The notes under the pieces are model-generated. The model searched no databases. It saw nothing but the letters and a program-made list of their open reading frames with translations, and was not told the origin of the DNA. The position numbers were made by a program, and so were the translations under genes. This document shows, piece after piece, positions 32,974 through 42,175 of a DNA stretch of 64,000 nt; positions within the stretch are counted from its first letter, which is position 1; the number at the start of each line of letters is the position of its first letter. The stretch spans positions 1 to 64,000 of the forward strand of contig DATBHB010000066.1 of NCBI GenBank assembly GCA_036557705.1, in the 5' to 3' direction. The DNA is from VAZQ01 sp036557705 (GTDB lineage: Bacteria; Pseudomonadota; Alphaproteobacteria; Rhizobiales; Xanthobacteraceae).

Positions 32974-34206
32974 ATGACACGGACCACGGCGATGCGACGA
33001 ACAGAATTGGTTTTCGGGATAGCAATCGTGCTGCTGGCCGCCGCGCCGGCAACGACCTTCGCGCAAGAGAACTGTCGTAATACCGCGAATTTCGAAAGCT
33101 GGCTCGCTGACTTCAAGCGCGAGGCGGCCGCGCAAGGGATCCCGCCGGCCGTGATCGCCGCCGCGTCGCCCTACCTGGTCTTCGATCAGCGCATCATCAA
33201 TATCGATCGCGGGCAGCGGTTCTTCGCGCAGACCTTCCTGGAAATGTCCGACAAGATGCTGCCGGCTTATCGGCTGCAGACCGGTGCCGCGAAGATCAAG
33301 CAGCATCAGGCGGTATTTGCGCGCGAGGAGAAGGAATTCGGAGTACCGGCCCCGGTCATCACCGCGTTCTGGGGCCTCGAAAGCGACTTCGGCGCCGGTC
33401 AGGGAAAGGACCAGGCGCTCAAATCGCTCACCACGCTGGCCTACGACTGCCGGCGACCGGAAATGTTTCGCGGCCACCTTATGGATGCGCTGCGCCTGAT
33501 CGGGCGCGGCGATCTTGCCCCGAATGAAATGATCGGGTCGTGGGCAGGAGAGTTGGGACAGACACAGCTCATGCCGTCCGAATACATGGCGCACGCGGTC
33601 GACTATGACGGCGACGGCCGCCGCAACCTGATCAGGAGCGTGCCCGACGTCATCGGCTCGACTGGCAAATATCTCCTTTATCTTGGCTGGAAACCCGGCG
33701 AACCGTGGCTTCAGGAAGTGCGCGTGCCGGCCAGTCTCAAATGGCAGGAAGCCGACCTTACGATCAAACACCCGCGTGCCCAATGGGCCGGCTGGGGACT
33801 CAGCAGGGCAAACGGGCAGCCGCTGCCGAACGACGCTCTGCCCGCCTCGCTGGTTTTGCCGATGGGCCGGTTGGGTCCGGCGTTTCTCGCCTACGACAAT
33901 TTCGACGCCTATCTCAAGTGGAACCAGTCGCTGATGTATTCGATGACAGCTGCCTATTATGCGACGCGTCTCGACGGGGCGCCGCCGATGTATCGCGGCT
34001 CGGCAAACATTCCCAAACTCACCATCGACGAGAACCGCGAGTTGCAGCAGATACTCACCCGGATGGGGAACGACGTCGGACGCATCGACGGTGTGCTCGG
34101 CTTGAAGAGCCGTTCCGCCGTGCGGCTGGCGCAGCTCAAGTTCGGCCTGCCGGCGGATTCCTGGCCTACGCCCGAACTGCTCGCGCGCCTTCGCGCCGGG
34201 CATTGA
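32974..34206 (+). CDS. MltB-type lytic murein transglycosylase with peptidoglycan-binding domain
   Basis: A 410-residue exported enzyme. Signal: GIAIVLLAAAPATTFAQ. The SLT_2 domain (about 35-330) has the catalytic Glu in AFWGLESDFGAGQG, then GELGQTQLMPSEYMAHAVDYDGDGRRN. A C-terminal PG_binding_1 domain (about 345-405) reads GNDVGRIDGVLGLKSRSAVRLAQ. It cleaves peptidoglycan between MurNAc and GlcNAc, forming anhydro-ends. No lipobox Cys is seen, so it is probably soluble in the periplasm. An antisense frame of similar length is a shadow. Confidence 0.93.
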   Translation: MTRTTAMRRTELVFGIAIVLLAAAPATTFAQENCRNTANFESWLADFKREAAAQGIPPAVIAAASPYLVFDQRIINIDRGQRFFAQTFLEMSDKMLPAYRLQTGAAKIKQHQAVFAREEKEFGVPAPVITAFWGLESDFGAGQGKDQALKSLTTLAYDCRRPEMFRGHLMDALRLIGRGDLAPNEMIGSWAGELGQTQLMPSEYMAHAVDYDGDGRRNLIRSVPDVIGSTGKYLLYLGWKPGEPWLQEVRVPASLKWQEADLTIKHPRAQWAGWGLSRANGQPLPNDALPASLVLPMGRLGPAFLAYDNFDAYLKWNQSLMYSMTAAYYATRLDGAPPMYRGSANIPKLTIDENRELQQILTRMGNDVGRIDGVLGLKSRSAVRLAQLKFGLPADSWPTPELLARLRAGH

Positions 34207-34336
34207 GACCGGCCGTCGGGCCGAGCGCTCTGGCGCAGTGCCGCAACGCCGCCGTAGCGCAGTTCACGCATAGACCGCCACCACCGGACACTGGTGGACA
34301 GGGCCGCCGGTCGGGCGGTGCCAGAAGCGGGCATTT

Positions 34337-34480
34337 GTAGGGTGGGCAAAGGCGCGCCCTTGCGCGCCGTGCCCACGCGTTCCGGTTCGATCACTCTGCG
34401 AAGTTGCCCGTGATTCGTGAATCCCCAACGCGTGGGCACGGCGCGGCGCGCGAGCGCGCTCGCGCCTTTGCCCACCCTAC
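34337..34480. repeat. Modular palindrome, family A copy 7
   Basis: Nested type. The inner arms GCGCCGTGCCCACGCGTT (34364-34381) and AACGCGTGGGCACGGCGC (34427-34444) form 18 perfect pairs. The outer arms are GTAGGGTGGGCAAAGGCGC and GCGCCTTTGCCCACCCTAC. It ends 3 bases after the stop of the HMG-CoA-lyase-like gene. Confidence 0.93.
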
Positions 34481-34483
34481 AGA

Positions 34484-35437
34484 TCACCTCCGCGCGCGCA
34501 GTGACGCAAGGCTGCCGCCGCGCATGACCGAGCCGGGAAGCGGATGGCCGACGATATCCTCGGCGCGGCGGGCGCAATCGATAAGGGCCTCGAGATCGAC
34601 GCCGGTTTCGATGCCCATTTCGTGACACATGAACACGAAATCTTCGGTGCAGACATTGCCGGCGGCACCGCGGTGACCCGCGAACGGGCATCCTCCGAGC
34701 CCGCCGACCGAGGCGTCGTAGCGCCTTACGCCCATTTCGAGACCCGCATAGGCATTGGCGATGCCCATGCCGCGGGTATCGTGCAGGTGCAGTGCAAATT
34801 CCACGTCGGGGTAGCGTTCGCGCGCGGCGCCCAGCATGCGCTTGATCGACTGCGGCGTCGCCCAGGCCATCGTGTCGGCGAGCAGAACATATTTCAATGG
34901 CGCGGCGTTCTCCGCCGCAATGTCAAGCAATTGCGCAATCGATCCAAGGACGCGCGATACGGGAACATCGCCCCCGAAATTGCAGCCAAACGCAGCCATG
35001 ATGCTGCCCCGCTCCATCTCGATGCCGTGCTGTTTGTACCTGCGCGCCAGCGCCCGCTGTGCCGCCAAATACTCCGGTGCAGTACGGTTCTGATTGCGCT
35101 TGAGAAATGCAGGTGAGGCTGAAAGAGTCAGATAACCTTTGACCTCGATTGTTCCTGCATCAAGCGCGCGCCCGAACCCCTTCTCGTTGAGCCAGAGTGC
35201 CGTATAGGCGACCCCGGCTCGCGGCGTGATACCGCGCGTCACATCCTCGGCATCCGCCATGCCCGGCACCAGCTTCGGACTGACGAACGACACAACCTGG
35301 ATGTGACGGAGGCCCGTGTCGGAGAGCCGGTCGATGAGCTCGATCTTGCGCGCGGTCGGAATTTGCGCGGACTCGAACTGAAACCCTTCGCGCGGGCCCT
35401 CTTCCTGGATCACCACGCGATTGGGCAAATCGGTCAT
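34484..35437 (-). CDS. Hydroxymethylglutaryl-CoA lyase-like enzyme
   Basis: A 317-residue DRE-TIM enzyme. It has VVIQEEGPREGFQFE, LLADTMAWATPQ, FALHLHDTRGMGIAN and VGGLGGCPFAGHRGAAGNVCTED, which includes the catalytic-loop Cys of HMG-CoA lyases. In characterised lyases the first motif is GPRDG; here Glu replaces the metal-binding Asp, as in homocitrate synthase-type relatives, so the substrate may differ. The start at 35437 follows GAGGAGGG, which directly abuts the end of a family A repeat. It lies downstream of the CoA transferase, a likely partner. Confidence 0.88.
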   Translation of the reverse strand: MTDLPNRVVIQEEGPREGFQFESAQIPTARKIELIDRLSDTGLRHIQVVSFVSPKLVPGMADAEDVTRGITPRAGVAYTALWLNEKGFGRALDAGTIEVKGYLTLSASPAFLKRNQNRTAPEYLAAQRALARRYKQHGIEMERGSIMAAFGCNFGGDVPVSRVLGSIAQLLDIAAENAAPLKYVLLADTMAWATPQSIKRMLGAARERYPDVEFALHLHDTRGMGIANAYAGLEMGVRRYDASVGGLGGCPFAGHRGAAGNVCTEDFVFMCHEMGIETGVDLEALIDCARRAEDIVGHPLPGSVMRGGSLASLRARR

Positions 35438-35447
35438 AGCCCTCCTC

Positions 35448-35609
35448 GTAGGGTGGGCAAAATCGCGCACGCCAAAACAAGCCCCGCGTCATGACCGCCG
35501 ACGCGATTTTGCCCACGCGGTCTACTTCTGCGAGGCACGACCGCGTGGGCAAACGCGCGCTGGTGCTGTACCTCACGTTGGAAACTGGACGCGCATTTGC
35601 CCACCCTAC
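35448..35609. repeat. Modular palindrome, family A copy 8
   Basis: Two adjacent hairpins: GTGGGCAAAATCGCG with CGCGATTTTGCCCAC, and GTGGGCAAACGCGC with GCGCATTTGCCCAC (one mismatch). Its right end gives the TAG stop of the CoA transferase; its left end touches the ribosome binding site of the next gene. Confidence 0.92.
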
Positions 35610-36829
35610 GGCAGCGATTCCGGTATCGCAATGATCCGGCGCCAGCACAGGTTCTCGATTTCTGCCTTCTTCAGGCCCAGCTCAGTGAGCACCTCGATTG
35701 TGTGCTCGCCCACCGCCGGCGCCTGCCGGCGCAGGCGCAGCCGATGCTCGCCGATTTCGAGGGGGAGGCCGGGCATTCTCGCCCGGATTCCATTTGCAAA
35801 TCCGATGTCGAGCATCCGCCCGTGCGCATTGAGCTGAGGATCGTCGAACAGATCGCCAGGCTTCGCAACCGGCGAAAACGGAATGCCGATGCGGTCAAAC
35901 AAATCGCCGAGCTGCGCCAGCGTATGGCGGCCTACGAGATCGGCGACCAGCGGAAGGATCGTTTCGCGTTGGCGCACTCGGTCCTGGTTGGTTCGCAGCA
36001 GCGGATCGCTCAACAGATCGGCGCGTCCGAAATGCTCGCAAAACCGGCGCCAATGGCCGTCGCTGGTCAAGCCGATGAATATTTGCTTCTGGTCGACGGT
36101 CGTGAACAGGTCGTAGATCGCCCATGCCGCTTCGCGGACCGGCATCGGCGGCGGCTCGCGCCCGATCGCGGCCTCCCCCGCCATGTGCTGCGTCATCAAC
36201 AGTGCAGCCGTCTCGAACAGCGCCGATTTGACGAACTGCCCCTTGCCGGTGCGGACGCGTTCGGCAAGCGCCGCCTGGATCGCGATCACGGCGAACATCC
36301 CGCCCATGATGTCGATCACAGAACTTCCGGCGCGGAGCGGCCGCCCCGGCGGACCCGTCATGTAGGCAAGGCCGGCCATGAACTGCACGACTTCGTCGAG
36401 CGCGGGCCGATGCTCGTGGGGTCCGCTGAGGAATCCCTTGAGCGCGCAATAGACCAGGTGCGGGTTCCTCGGCGCGAGGTCGGCATAAGCACAGCCGAGC
36501 CGTTCCATGGTGCCGGGGGCATAGTTCTCAAGTACCACGTCGGCGGCCCCGGCCAGGCGTTGGACAAGGCCCCTCCCCTCCTCGGTCTTGAGGTCGATCG
36601 CGACGCTGCGCTTATTGCGATTGAATGCCGCGAAAAATCCTGAGGCGAAGCCGCGCAACCGGCGCGTGGCGTCGCCTTCCGGCGAGGGTTCGATCTTGAT
36701 CACGTCGGCACCAAGATCGGCCAGCACCATGCCGGCAGTCGGCCCCATGATGGTGTGGCAGAATTCCAGTGCGCGAATGCCGGACAAGGGCAAGGTGTCG
36801 CCCTCGCTGGAGACGGCAGGCTGGACCAT
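35606..36829 (-). CDS. Family III CoA transferase (CaiB/BaiF type)
   Basis: A 407-residue enzyme moving CoA between carboxylic acids. It starts LSGIRALEFCHTIMGPTAGMVLADLGADVIKIEP and contains VLENYAPGTMERLG and LDEVVQFMAGLAYMTG. At the nucleophile position (GQFVKSALFETAALLM) a Glu stands where formyl-CoA transferase has Asp; this occurs in other members. The TAG stop lies in the family A repeat. With the downstream HMG-CoA-lyase-like enzyme it suggests activation and cleavage of a branched or hydroxy acid. Confidence 0.92.
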   Translation of the reverse strand: MVQPAVSSEGDTLPLSGIRALEFCHTIMGPTAGMVLADLGADVIKIEPSPEGDATRRLRGFASGFFAAFNRNKRSVAIDLKTEEGRGLVQRLAGAADVVLENYAPGTMERLGCAYADLAPRNPHLVYCALKGFLSGPHEHRPALDEVVQFMAGLAYMTGPPGRPLRAGSSVIDIMGGMFAVIAIQAALAERVRTGKGQFVKSALFETAALLMTQHMAGEAAIGREPPPMPVREAAWAIYDLFTTVDQKQIFIGLTSDGHWRRFCEHFGRADLLSDPLLRTNQDRVRQRETILPLVADLVGRHTLAQLGDLFDRIGIPFSPVAKPGDLFDDPQLNAHGRMLDIGFANGIRARMPGLPLEIGEHRLRLRRQAPAVGEHTIEVLTELGLKKAEIENLCWRRIIAIPESLP

Positions 36830-36932
36830 GGGCGACCTATGCGGCGTTGCTCATCGCCCGGATGTTACACGACATGCTAGAATGGTACTCCACCGCCGCA
36901 CCGTTCGACGCAGCGTGACCGGGAGTACGATA

Positions 36933-37460
36933 GTGACAAGCGAACGCACTGCCAGATTGGCAAAGACGAATTTCTGGGACGAGCTGATGGCGCTGCGCGA
37001 CCGGCAACGCGAAGCGCGCAAGACCGCCGTTCAGGTGGTTCGGCTGGCGGAGCTTCCGCTGGAAAACAACCAGCAGGGGCTGATGCGCTGGTACCTGCAC
37101 CCGGCAATCACGGATACGGTGCTTTCGACCCTCTCGATCTACCGGCAGGAAATTCCGCCGGGCAGCCGTTCGGGGCGGCTGAAATTCCAGGGCGGGCAGA
37201 TCATGTTCATTGTCGAAGGCCGCGGACATACGTTGCTCGACGGCGTGAAACATGCCTGGGAGGCGGGCGATATCCTCAACCTGCCGACCAAGCGGGACGG
37301 CATCGTCGTTCAGCATTTCAACGACGATCCGGCAAAGCCGGCGATCTTTCTCGCCGTCGAGCCCAACCTGTTCGCCGCGACCGGCGTCGATCGCGGCTGC
37401 GGCTTTCACCAGATCGAGCCGGCACCGGAATATCGGTCGGACGCCAGGCCGAGCGGATGA
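36933..37460 (+). CDS. Cupin domain protein
   Basis: A 175-residue single-cupin protein with LSIYRQEIPPGSRSGRLKFQGGQIMFIVEGRGHTLLDG and the second half WEAGDILNLPTKRDGIVVQHFND. The metal His set is partly replaced (the first motif lacks His), so it may be non-enzymatic. The start is GTG at 36933 after GGGAG; longer frames upstream read through the CoA transferase promoter region. It is divergent from the CoA transferase and precedes a second cupin. Confidence 0.8.
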   Translation: MTSERTARLAKTNFWDELMALRDRQREARKTAVQVVRLAELPLENNQQGLMRWYLHPAITDTVLSTLSIYRQEIPPGSRSGRLKFQGGQIMFIVEGRGHTLLDGVKHAWEAGDILNLPTKRDGIVVQHFNDDPAKPAIFLAVEPNLFAATGVDRGCGFHQIEPAPEYRSDARPSG

Positions 37461-37464
37461 ATCG

Positions 37465-37621
37465 GTAGGGTGGGCAAAGGCGCAACGCGCAAGGCTCTAT
37501 TCATGCATCGCTGCGGCGTGCCTTTGCCCACGCGGACTTCCTTGGAGGCGGACCGCGTGGGCAAAATCGCGTTACGGTTGTACACGTAAGACACTTGAGG
37601 ACGCGATTTTGCCCACCCTAC
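37465..37621. repeat. Modular palindrome, family A copy 9
   Basis: Adjacent hairpins: GTGGGCAAAGGCGC with GTGCCTTTGCCCAC (wobble) and GTGGGCAAAATCGCG with CGCGATTTTGCCCAC. It sits between two co-directional cupin genes. Confidence 0.92.
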
Positions 37622-37668
37622 GAAGCCTGTGCGAGCTGGCGCGCCGCAGAACAAAAGGAAAAGTAATA

Positions 37669-38187
37669 ATGGCTGAAATGGAACGAACGCGAGAGCGCGA
37701 GCGAGGCGCGATTCCAGAAACGCCCTACGAGATGTTCATCCGCAGCCGCCGGGAATTTCTCGAACGCCAGGAGAAGGGTCAGGTTGTGGTGAAACCCAGC
37801 GAACGGGAATTCCATATCACCCGTCAAGGCCGGCTCATGTATCATCTCAATCCGGAAATTTACAAAGATACGCCGTTGCAGGACTGGCGTGTGTTCTCGC
37901 ACGACCTCAAAACCCACTCTGGCAAGCACCGGCATCAGGGCGGCCTCGTGATCTATGTCATCACCGGGAAGGGCTATTCGGTCGTGGACGGCGAGCGGGT
38001 CGATTGGCACGCGGGCGATCTCTTGTTGCTGCCGATAAAACCCGGCGGCGTCGAGCACCAGCATTTCAACCTGCAGCCCGGGCAGGACTGTCGATGGATC
38101 GCATTCTCCTATATGCCGTTCTTCGATCATGTGGCATCGGAGTTCACCCAGACAGAGGTCTCGCCGCTGTTCAAGGCTCAGGGCTGA
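37669..38187 (+). CDS. Cupin domain protein
   Basis: A 172-residue protein with a charged N-terminal helix (about 60 residues) and one cupin. The first motif is SGKHRHQGGLVIYVITGKGYSVVDG; the second is WHAGDLLLLPIKPGGVEHQHFN. The metal His residues (HRH and HQH) are all present, unlike the neighbouring cupin. AAAGGAAAAG precedes the ATG. The Bug receptor at 38201 starts 13 bases after the stop, so the two are likely co-transcribed. Confidence 0.85.
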   Translation: MAEMERTRERERGAIPETPYEMFIRSRREFLERQEKGQVVVKPSEREFHITRQGRLMYHLNPEIYKDTPLQDWRVFSHDLKTHSGKHRHQGGLVIYVITGKGYSVVDGERVDWHAGDLLLLPIKPGGVEHQHFNLQPGQDCRWIAFSYMPFFDHVASEFTQTEVSPLFKAQG

Positions 38188-38200
38188 CGGGTTTTGGCGC

Positions 38201-39241
38201 ATGGCGAACACGCTCTGCTCCATCCGCGCATCAAGTACTACGATCATTATTGCGTTTATCTCGCTGCTCTGCTCACAGTTCGCGAATGCGCAGACACCGG
38301 AACAATTCTATAAAGGCAGGACGCTGTCGCTGATCGTGCCCAACGCGCCGGGCGGATCATTCGACGTCTATGCCCGGCTCGTAGCCGGCCATCTCGGCCG
38401 CTTCATTCCTGGGAACCCCTCGATCATTGCCCAGAACATGCCGGGCGCAGCCGGCATGCTGGCGGCGAATTATCTCTATGGAATCGCGCCGAAGGACGGC
38501 ACCGTGCTCTCGGTGCTGGTCCCCAACATTACGCTCGCGCAAGTCCTTGGCGTACGCGCGATCGCCTATGACACGCGAAAATTCGACTGGATCGGCCGCG
38601 TCATCGCGACCACCGCCACTCTGTTCACCTGGCACAGGTCGCAGACCAAGACGATTGCCGATCTCAAGACGCGAGAGACGCTGGTCGCGACGACCGGCGC
38701 GATCAGCCAGGCGGAAATCGATTCGACCATGCTCAACGGCGTGGTCGGGACGAAATTCAAATTGATCCGCGGCTATAAGGGCAGCGGCGAGGCGGCGCTG
38801 GCAGTCGAACGCGGCGAAGCCGACGGCAGCCTGATGCCTTGGGAATTCATCAAGTCCGCGCATGGCGATTGGCTGCGGGACGACAAGATCAACCTGGTGG
38901 TGCGTTACGTCCGCCATCCGATTGCTGAGAGGCCGGAAGTGCCTTCGGTGTGGGACTTGGCGCAAAACCCCGAACAGCGCGACGTCATCGACCTCTTCCT
39001 CGGCCCCGATGAGATGGGCCAGCCGATCGCGGCCCCGCCCGGCGTGCCGCGCGAACGGCTCGCAACGCTGCGCAGTTCATTCGATGCCATGGTGAAGGAT
39101 CCGGACTTCCTGGCCGACGCCGCCAAACGCAATCTCGACCTGCGGCCCGGCCGCTTTGACGAAATCGAGAAGACTGTCGCCGAGGCTTTCGCAGCGCCGC
39201 CGGCCGCGGTTGAAACCGCCCGCAAATACTACAAGCAATAG
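38201..39241 (+). CDS. Bug-type (TTT) periplasmic solute receptor, paralogue 5
   Basis: A 346-residue receptor. The signal is TTIIIAFISLLCSQFANAQ; the mature start is TPEQFYKGRTLSLIVPNAPGGSFD. AGHLGRFIPGNP, IAQNMPGAAGMLAANYLYG and IAPKDGT follow. It follows the His-complete cupin by 13 bases. With the divergent CoA transferase and HMG-CoA-lyase-like genes this looks like an uptake-and-degradation unit for one organic acid, which is inference from position. Confidence 0.88.
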   Translation: MANTLCSIRASSTTIIIAFISLLCSQFANAQTPEQFYKGRTLSLIVPNAPGGSFDVYARLVAGHLGRFIPGNPSIIAQNMPGAAGMLAANYLYGIAPKDGTVLSVLVPNITLAQVLGVRAIAYDTRKFDWIGRVIATTATLFTWHRSQTKTIADLKTRETLVATTGAISQAEIDSTMLNGVVGTKFKLIRGYKGSGEAALAVERGEADGSLMPWEFIKSAHGDWLRDDKINLVVRYVRHPIAERPEVPSVWDLAQNPEQRDVIDLFLGPDEMGQPIAAPPGVPRERLATLRSSFDAMVKDPDFLADAAKRNLDLRPGRFDEIEKTVAEAFAAPPAAVETARKYYKQ

Positions 39242-39282
39242 AGTTGATCTTTATCAAAGCCCTCTCGCCACCGCAGGATTAA

Positions 39283-39354
39283 GGCTCCGATCTCAGCCCA
39301 GACCAGCGGCAGGATATCATCGCTTACATTCTCAGCCTGAAGGCGAAAAGATAA
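39283..39354 (+). pseudogene. C-terminal remnant of a c-type cytochrome
   Basis: One frame between two stops reads GSDLSPDQRQDIIAYILSLK and ends KAKR. The pattern LS-DQ--DIIAYILSL is the final helix of class I cytochrome c domains. No heme site CxxCH or upstream part remains. Probably the tail of a deleted gene. Confidence 0.5.
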
Positions 39355-39472
39355 AAATTGAGGATTGAAAGCAACCAGCCGTTGAGACTGCCTCATTTTA
39401 GCCTTGGCCGGAAATCGCCGAGCCTGATGAGTTGAAGCCTTCTTAAAAGCTGGGCGGCATATCGTTGCCGCC

Positions 39473-42148
39473 ATGAAAATCCTCCACGCTACGGTCCGCT
39501 CCCGGGCTATTCTTTTGCTCGCATTCTGCGGCTTCTTGATCGTTGCTGCGATCGCAGCCGCCACCGTGCTGATCATAGCCGATCTGCATCGCCGCGCGCT
39601 CGCCGATCGCGAACGCGAGCTCAGCAACATCGCCTTGGTTCTCTCCGACGAGATGGATCGCACATTTCAGGTTGTCGATCTCGTACACACGAGCCTGATC
39701 GAGCGAATTGGGACCCTTGGGATCACATCCATCGAACAGTTCGATGAGCACATGGCGAGCCACGAGCTACATCTCGTGCTCAGGGAGAAAATCCAGGATC
39801 TGCCCGATGTCGACGGCATAGCGCTGTTCGATGCGAATGGGAAACTGGTGAATTTCGCGCGATCCTGGCCGATTCCGGTATTGAGCATTTCCGAACGCGA
39901 ACATTTCAAGGAATTGAAGTCCGATGCCGGCCTGGAATCCATCGTGAGTCGGCCGTTCAAGAACCAGATCGTCGGAACCTGGAGCATCATCCTGGCGAGG
40001 AAATTTGTCGGCAAAAACGGCGAGTTTCTCGGCCTGCTGGCCACCGAAATGTCCCTCCACTTTTTCGAAAACTTTTTTCGCAGCATCAAGCTCGGCCCGG
40101 AAAGCGTTATTTCGCTCCATCGACGAGACGGGGTTCGGCTCGTGCGTTACCCACAGCGGGACGATCCCGGACGCTCCTACGGGCGCGGCGCACTATTCGC
40201 GAAGGTGCTGGCGCATGCGGATTCCGGCGTCACGCGGCTGCGCGGCATGGATGACGGCGAGGAGCGGCTGGTCGCCGGCCGCAACGTCGCTCATTACCCG
40301 CTGGTAGTCGCCCTCGGTACAACCGTCTCGTCCGCTCTCGCAGAGTGGCGCGTCCAGGCATCGTACCTCACCGGTGCGGCCATTCTGCTGAGCCTGCTGG
40401 TCAGCGGAGCCGTCCTCCTCGGCACTCGACAATTGCGGATTTACGAGCTGCGCATGAAGGCGGATGCCGAGCGAGACCAGAAGCTCGTGCTCGACACCGC
40501 CCTCAACAATATGTCGCAAGGCCTCTGCATGTTCGATTCCGGTGGGCATCTCGTACTCAGCAATGAACGCTATCTGCAGATGTACGGCCTGAAACAAGAG
40601 GCGATCAAGCCCGGCATCCCGCTGCGCGCGCTCATCGATTACCGCAAGAGAACCGGATCCTTCGCCGGCGATCCGGAACAATACTGTTCCGAGCTGTTGA
40701 CCCGGGTGGCTCTCGAAAAAACGACGAGCCAGGCGGTGGAAACCGCCGACGGACGCACGATCCATGTGGTCACTCGGCCGATGACGAGCGGCGGCTGGGT
40801 GGCTACACACGAAGACATCACCGAACGGCGCCGCCTCGAAAAGGAACGTGATCATCTGGCACAGTATGACTCGCTTACCGACCTGAGCAATCGCGCGCTG
40901 TTTTGGGAACAGCTCGATGGGGCGCTGGCAAGCGCGCGCCGGGGCGAACGCCTGGCGGTACTGTATATCGATCTCGACCATTTCAAGCGCGTCAACGACA
41001 CCCTTGGGCATTCGATTGGCGATGCAGTTCTCAAATGCGTAGCCGGCCGGCTGCGCGCCTGCGTGAGAGAAACGGATCTGATCGGCCGCCTCGGAGGGGA
41101 CGAATTCGCCGTCATTCAGAGATCGATTGAGACCGCCTCCGATGCCGCGGCGCTCGCACGACGAATTCGCGAAAGCATGGATACTCCCCACGAAATCGAA
41201 GGGCGCAAGCTTCTCATCGATGCCAGTATCGGGATTTCCATCGCGCCGGACGATTCCATCGACCGCGATCAGCTCCTGAAGAACGCCGATCTGGCTCTCT
41301 ATGCAGCCAAAGCCGGCGGGCGCGGTACTTACTGCTTCTTCCAGTGGGAAATGGACCAGCGCATGAAGGCGCGGCAGCAGCTGGAAAGCGATCTGAGCGA
41401 CGCGCTCACGCGCGGCGAATTCGAATTATGCTATCAGCCTATCGTGAACCTGCTCACAAATCGGGTGAGCGGTTGCGAAGCTTTGCTGCGATGGCGTCAC
41501 CCGGAGCGCGGCATCATTGAGCCCGCCGAATTCTTGCCCGTCGCGGAAGAGAGCGGTCTCATTGTTCCCCTTGGCGACTGGGTGATGAAACAGGCCTGCC
41601 GGGACGCCGCCGAATGGCCGTCTGACAAGAAAGTCGCTGTCAATGTGTCGGCGGTTCAATTATCGGGCACCAAGCTCGTTCCGGCGGTCGCCGGCGCGCT
41701 GGCGGAATCAGGCCTGGATCCAGGCCGGCTCGAGCTTGAATTCGCCGAAACCGTTCTGATGCAGAACGCCGGCATGATCCTCCCGACGCTAGGCCAACTG
41801 CACGATCTTGGCGTCCGCATTGCAATGGATGATTTTGGCATCGGTTATTCTTCGCTGAATTATCTACGGAGCTTTCCATTCGACAACATCAAGATCGACC
41901 GATCTTTCATCGAAGGGCTTGCTGCAGATAACGACTGTGTCGCGATCGTGCAGGCGGTCACCAACCTGGCGCAACGGCTCGAAATGACGACGACGGCGGA
42001 AGGCATCGAGACCGAACAGCAGCGCCAGAAGGTGCGAGAGTTGGGCTGCACCGAAATGCAGGGCTATCTTTTCAGCCCGCCGCGGCCGGTCGAGGAGATC
42101 AATCGGCTGTTCCTGTCCCCCATCGGGCAGACCGCGAGTGCTGCGTAG
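39473..42148 (+). CDS. Membrane GGDEF-EAL protein with Cache sensor and PAS domain
   Basis: An 891-residue cyclic-di-GMP protein. TM1 is at about 12-36, a periplasmic double-Cache-like sensor at 40-300, TM2 at about 300-322 and PAS at about 335-450. The GGDEF domain has RLGGDEF intact, with an RETD inhibitory site five residues before it. The EAL domain has EALLRWRHP, NVSAVQL, LELEFAE, DDFGIGYSSL and KIDRSF. Both activities look possible; the LELEFAE motif deviates mildly from LELEITE. The ATG at 39473 is used. The TAG stop coincides with the start of a truncated family A repeat. The ligand of the sensor is unknown. Confidence 0.93.
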   Translation: MKILHATVRSRAILLLAFCGFLIVAAIAAATVLIIADLHRRALADRERELSNIALVLSDEMDRTFQVVDLVHTSLIERIGTLGITSIEQFDEHMASHELHLVLREKIQDLPDVDGIALFDANGKLVNFARSWPIPVLSISEREHFKELKSDAGLESIVSRPFKNQIVGTWSIILARKFVGKNGEFLGLLATEMSLHFFENFFRSIKLGPESVISLHRRDGVRLVRYPQRDDPGRSYGRGALFAKVLAHADSGVTRLRGMDDGEERLVAGRNVAHYPLVVALGTTVSSALAEWRVQASYLTGAAILLSLLVSGAVLLGTRQLRIYELRMKADAERDQKLVLDTALNNMSQGLCMFDSGGHLVLSNERYLQMYGLKQEAIKPGIPLRALIDYRKRTGSFAGDPEQYCSELLTRVALEKTTSQAVETADGRTIHVVTRPMTSGGWVATHEDITERRRLEKERDHLAQYDSLTDLSNRALFWEQLDGALASARRGERLAVLYIDLDHFKRVNDTLGHSIGDAVLKCVAGRLRACVRETDLIGRLGGDEFAVIQRSIETASDAAALARRIRESMDTPHEIEGRKLLIDASIGISIAPDDSIDRDQLLKNADLALYAAKAGGRGTYCFFQWEMDQRMKARQQLESDLSDALTRGEFELCYQPIVNLLTNRVSGCEALLRWRHPERGIIEPAEFLPVAEESGLIVPLGDWVMKQACRDAAEWPSDKKVAVNVSAVQLSGTKLVPAVAGALAESGLDPGRLELEFAETVLMQNAGMILPTLGQLHDLGVRIAMDDFGIGYSSLNYLRSFPFDNIKIDRSFIEGLAADNDCVAIVQAVTNLAQRLEMTTTAEGIETEQQRQKVRELGCTEMQGYLFSPPRPVEEINRLFLSPIGQTASAA

Positions 42149-42165
42149 AGTGGGCAAAGGCGCAC
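42145..42165. repeat. Family A fragment (left arm only)
   Basis: GTAGAGTGGGCAAAGGCGC without partner arms. Its TAG is the stop codon of the GGDEF-EAL gene. Confidence 0.8.
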
Positions 42166-42175
42166 GGCAGGGGGT

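Noticed and set aside
32800..34203. 467-codon antisense frame over the lytic transglycosylase
   Set aside because: Same reasoning: composition of a shadow, while the transglycosylase has clear catalytic motifs and a signal peptide.
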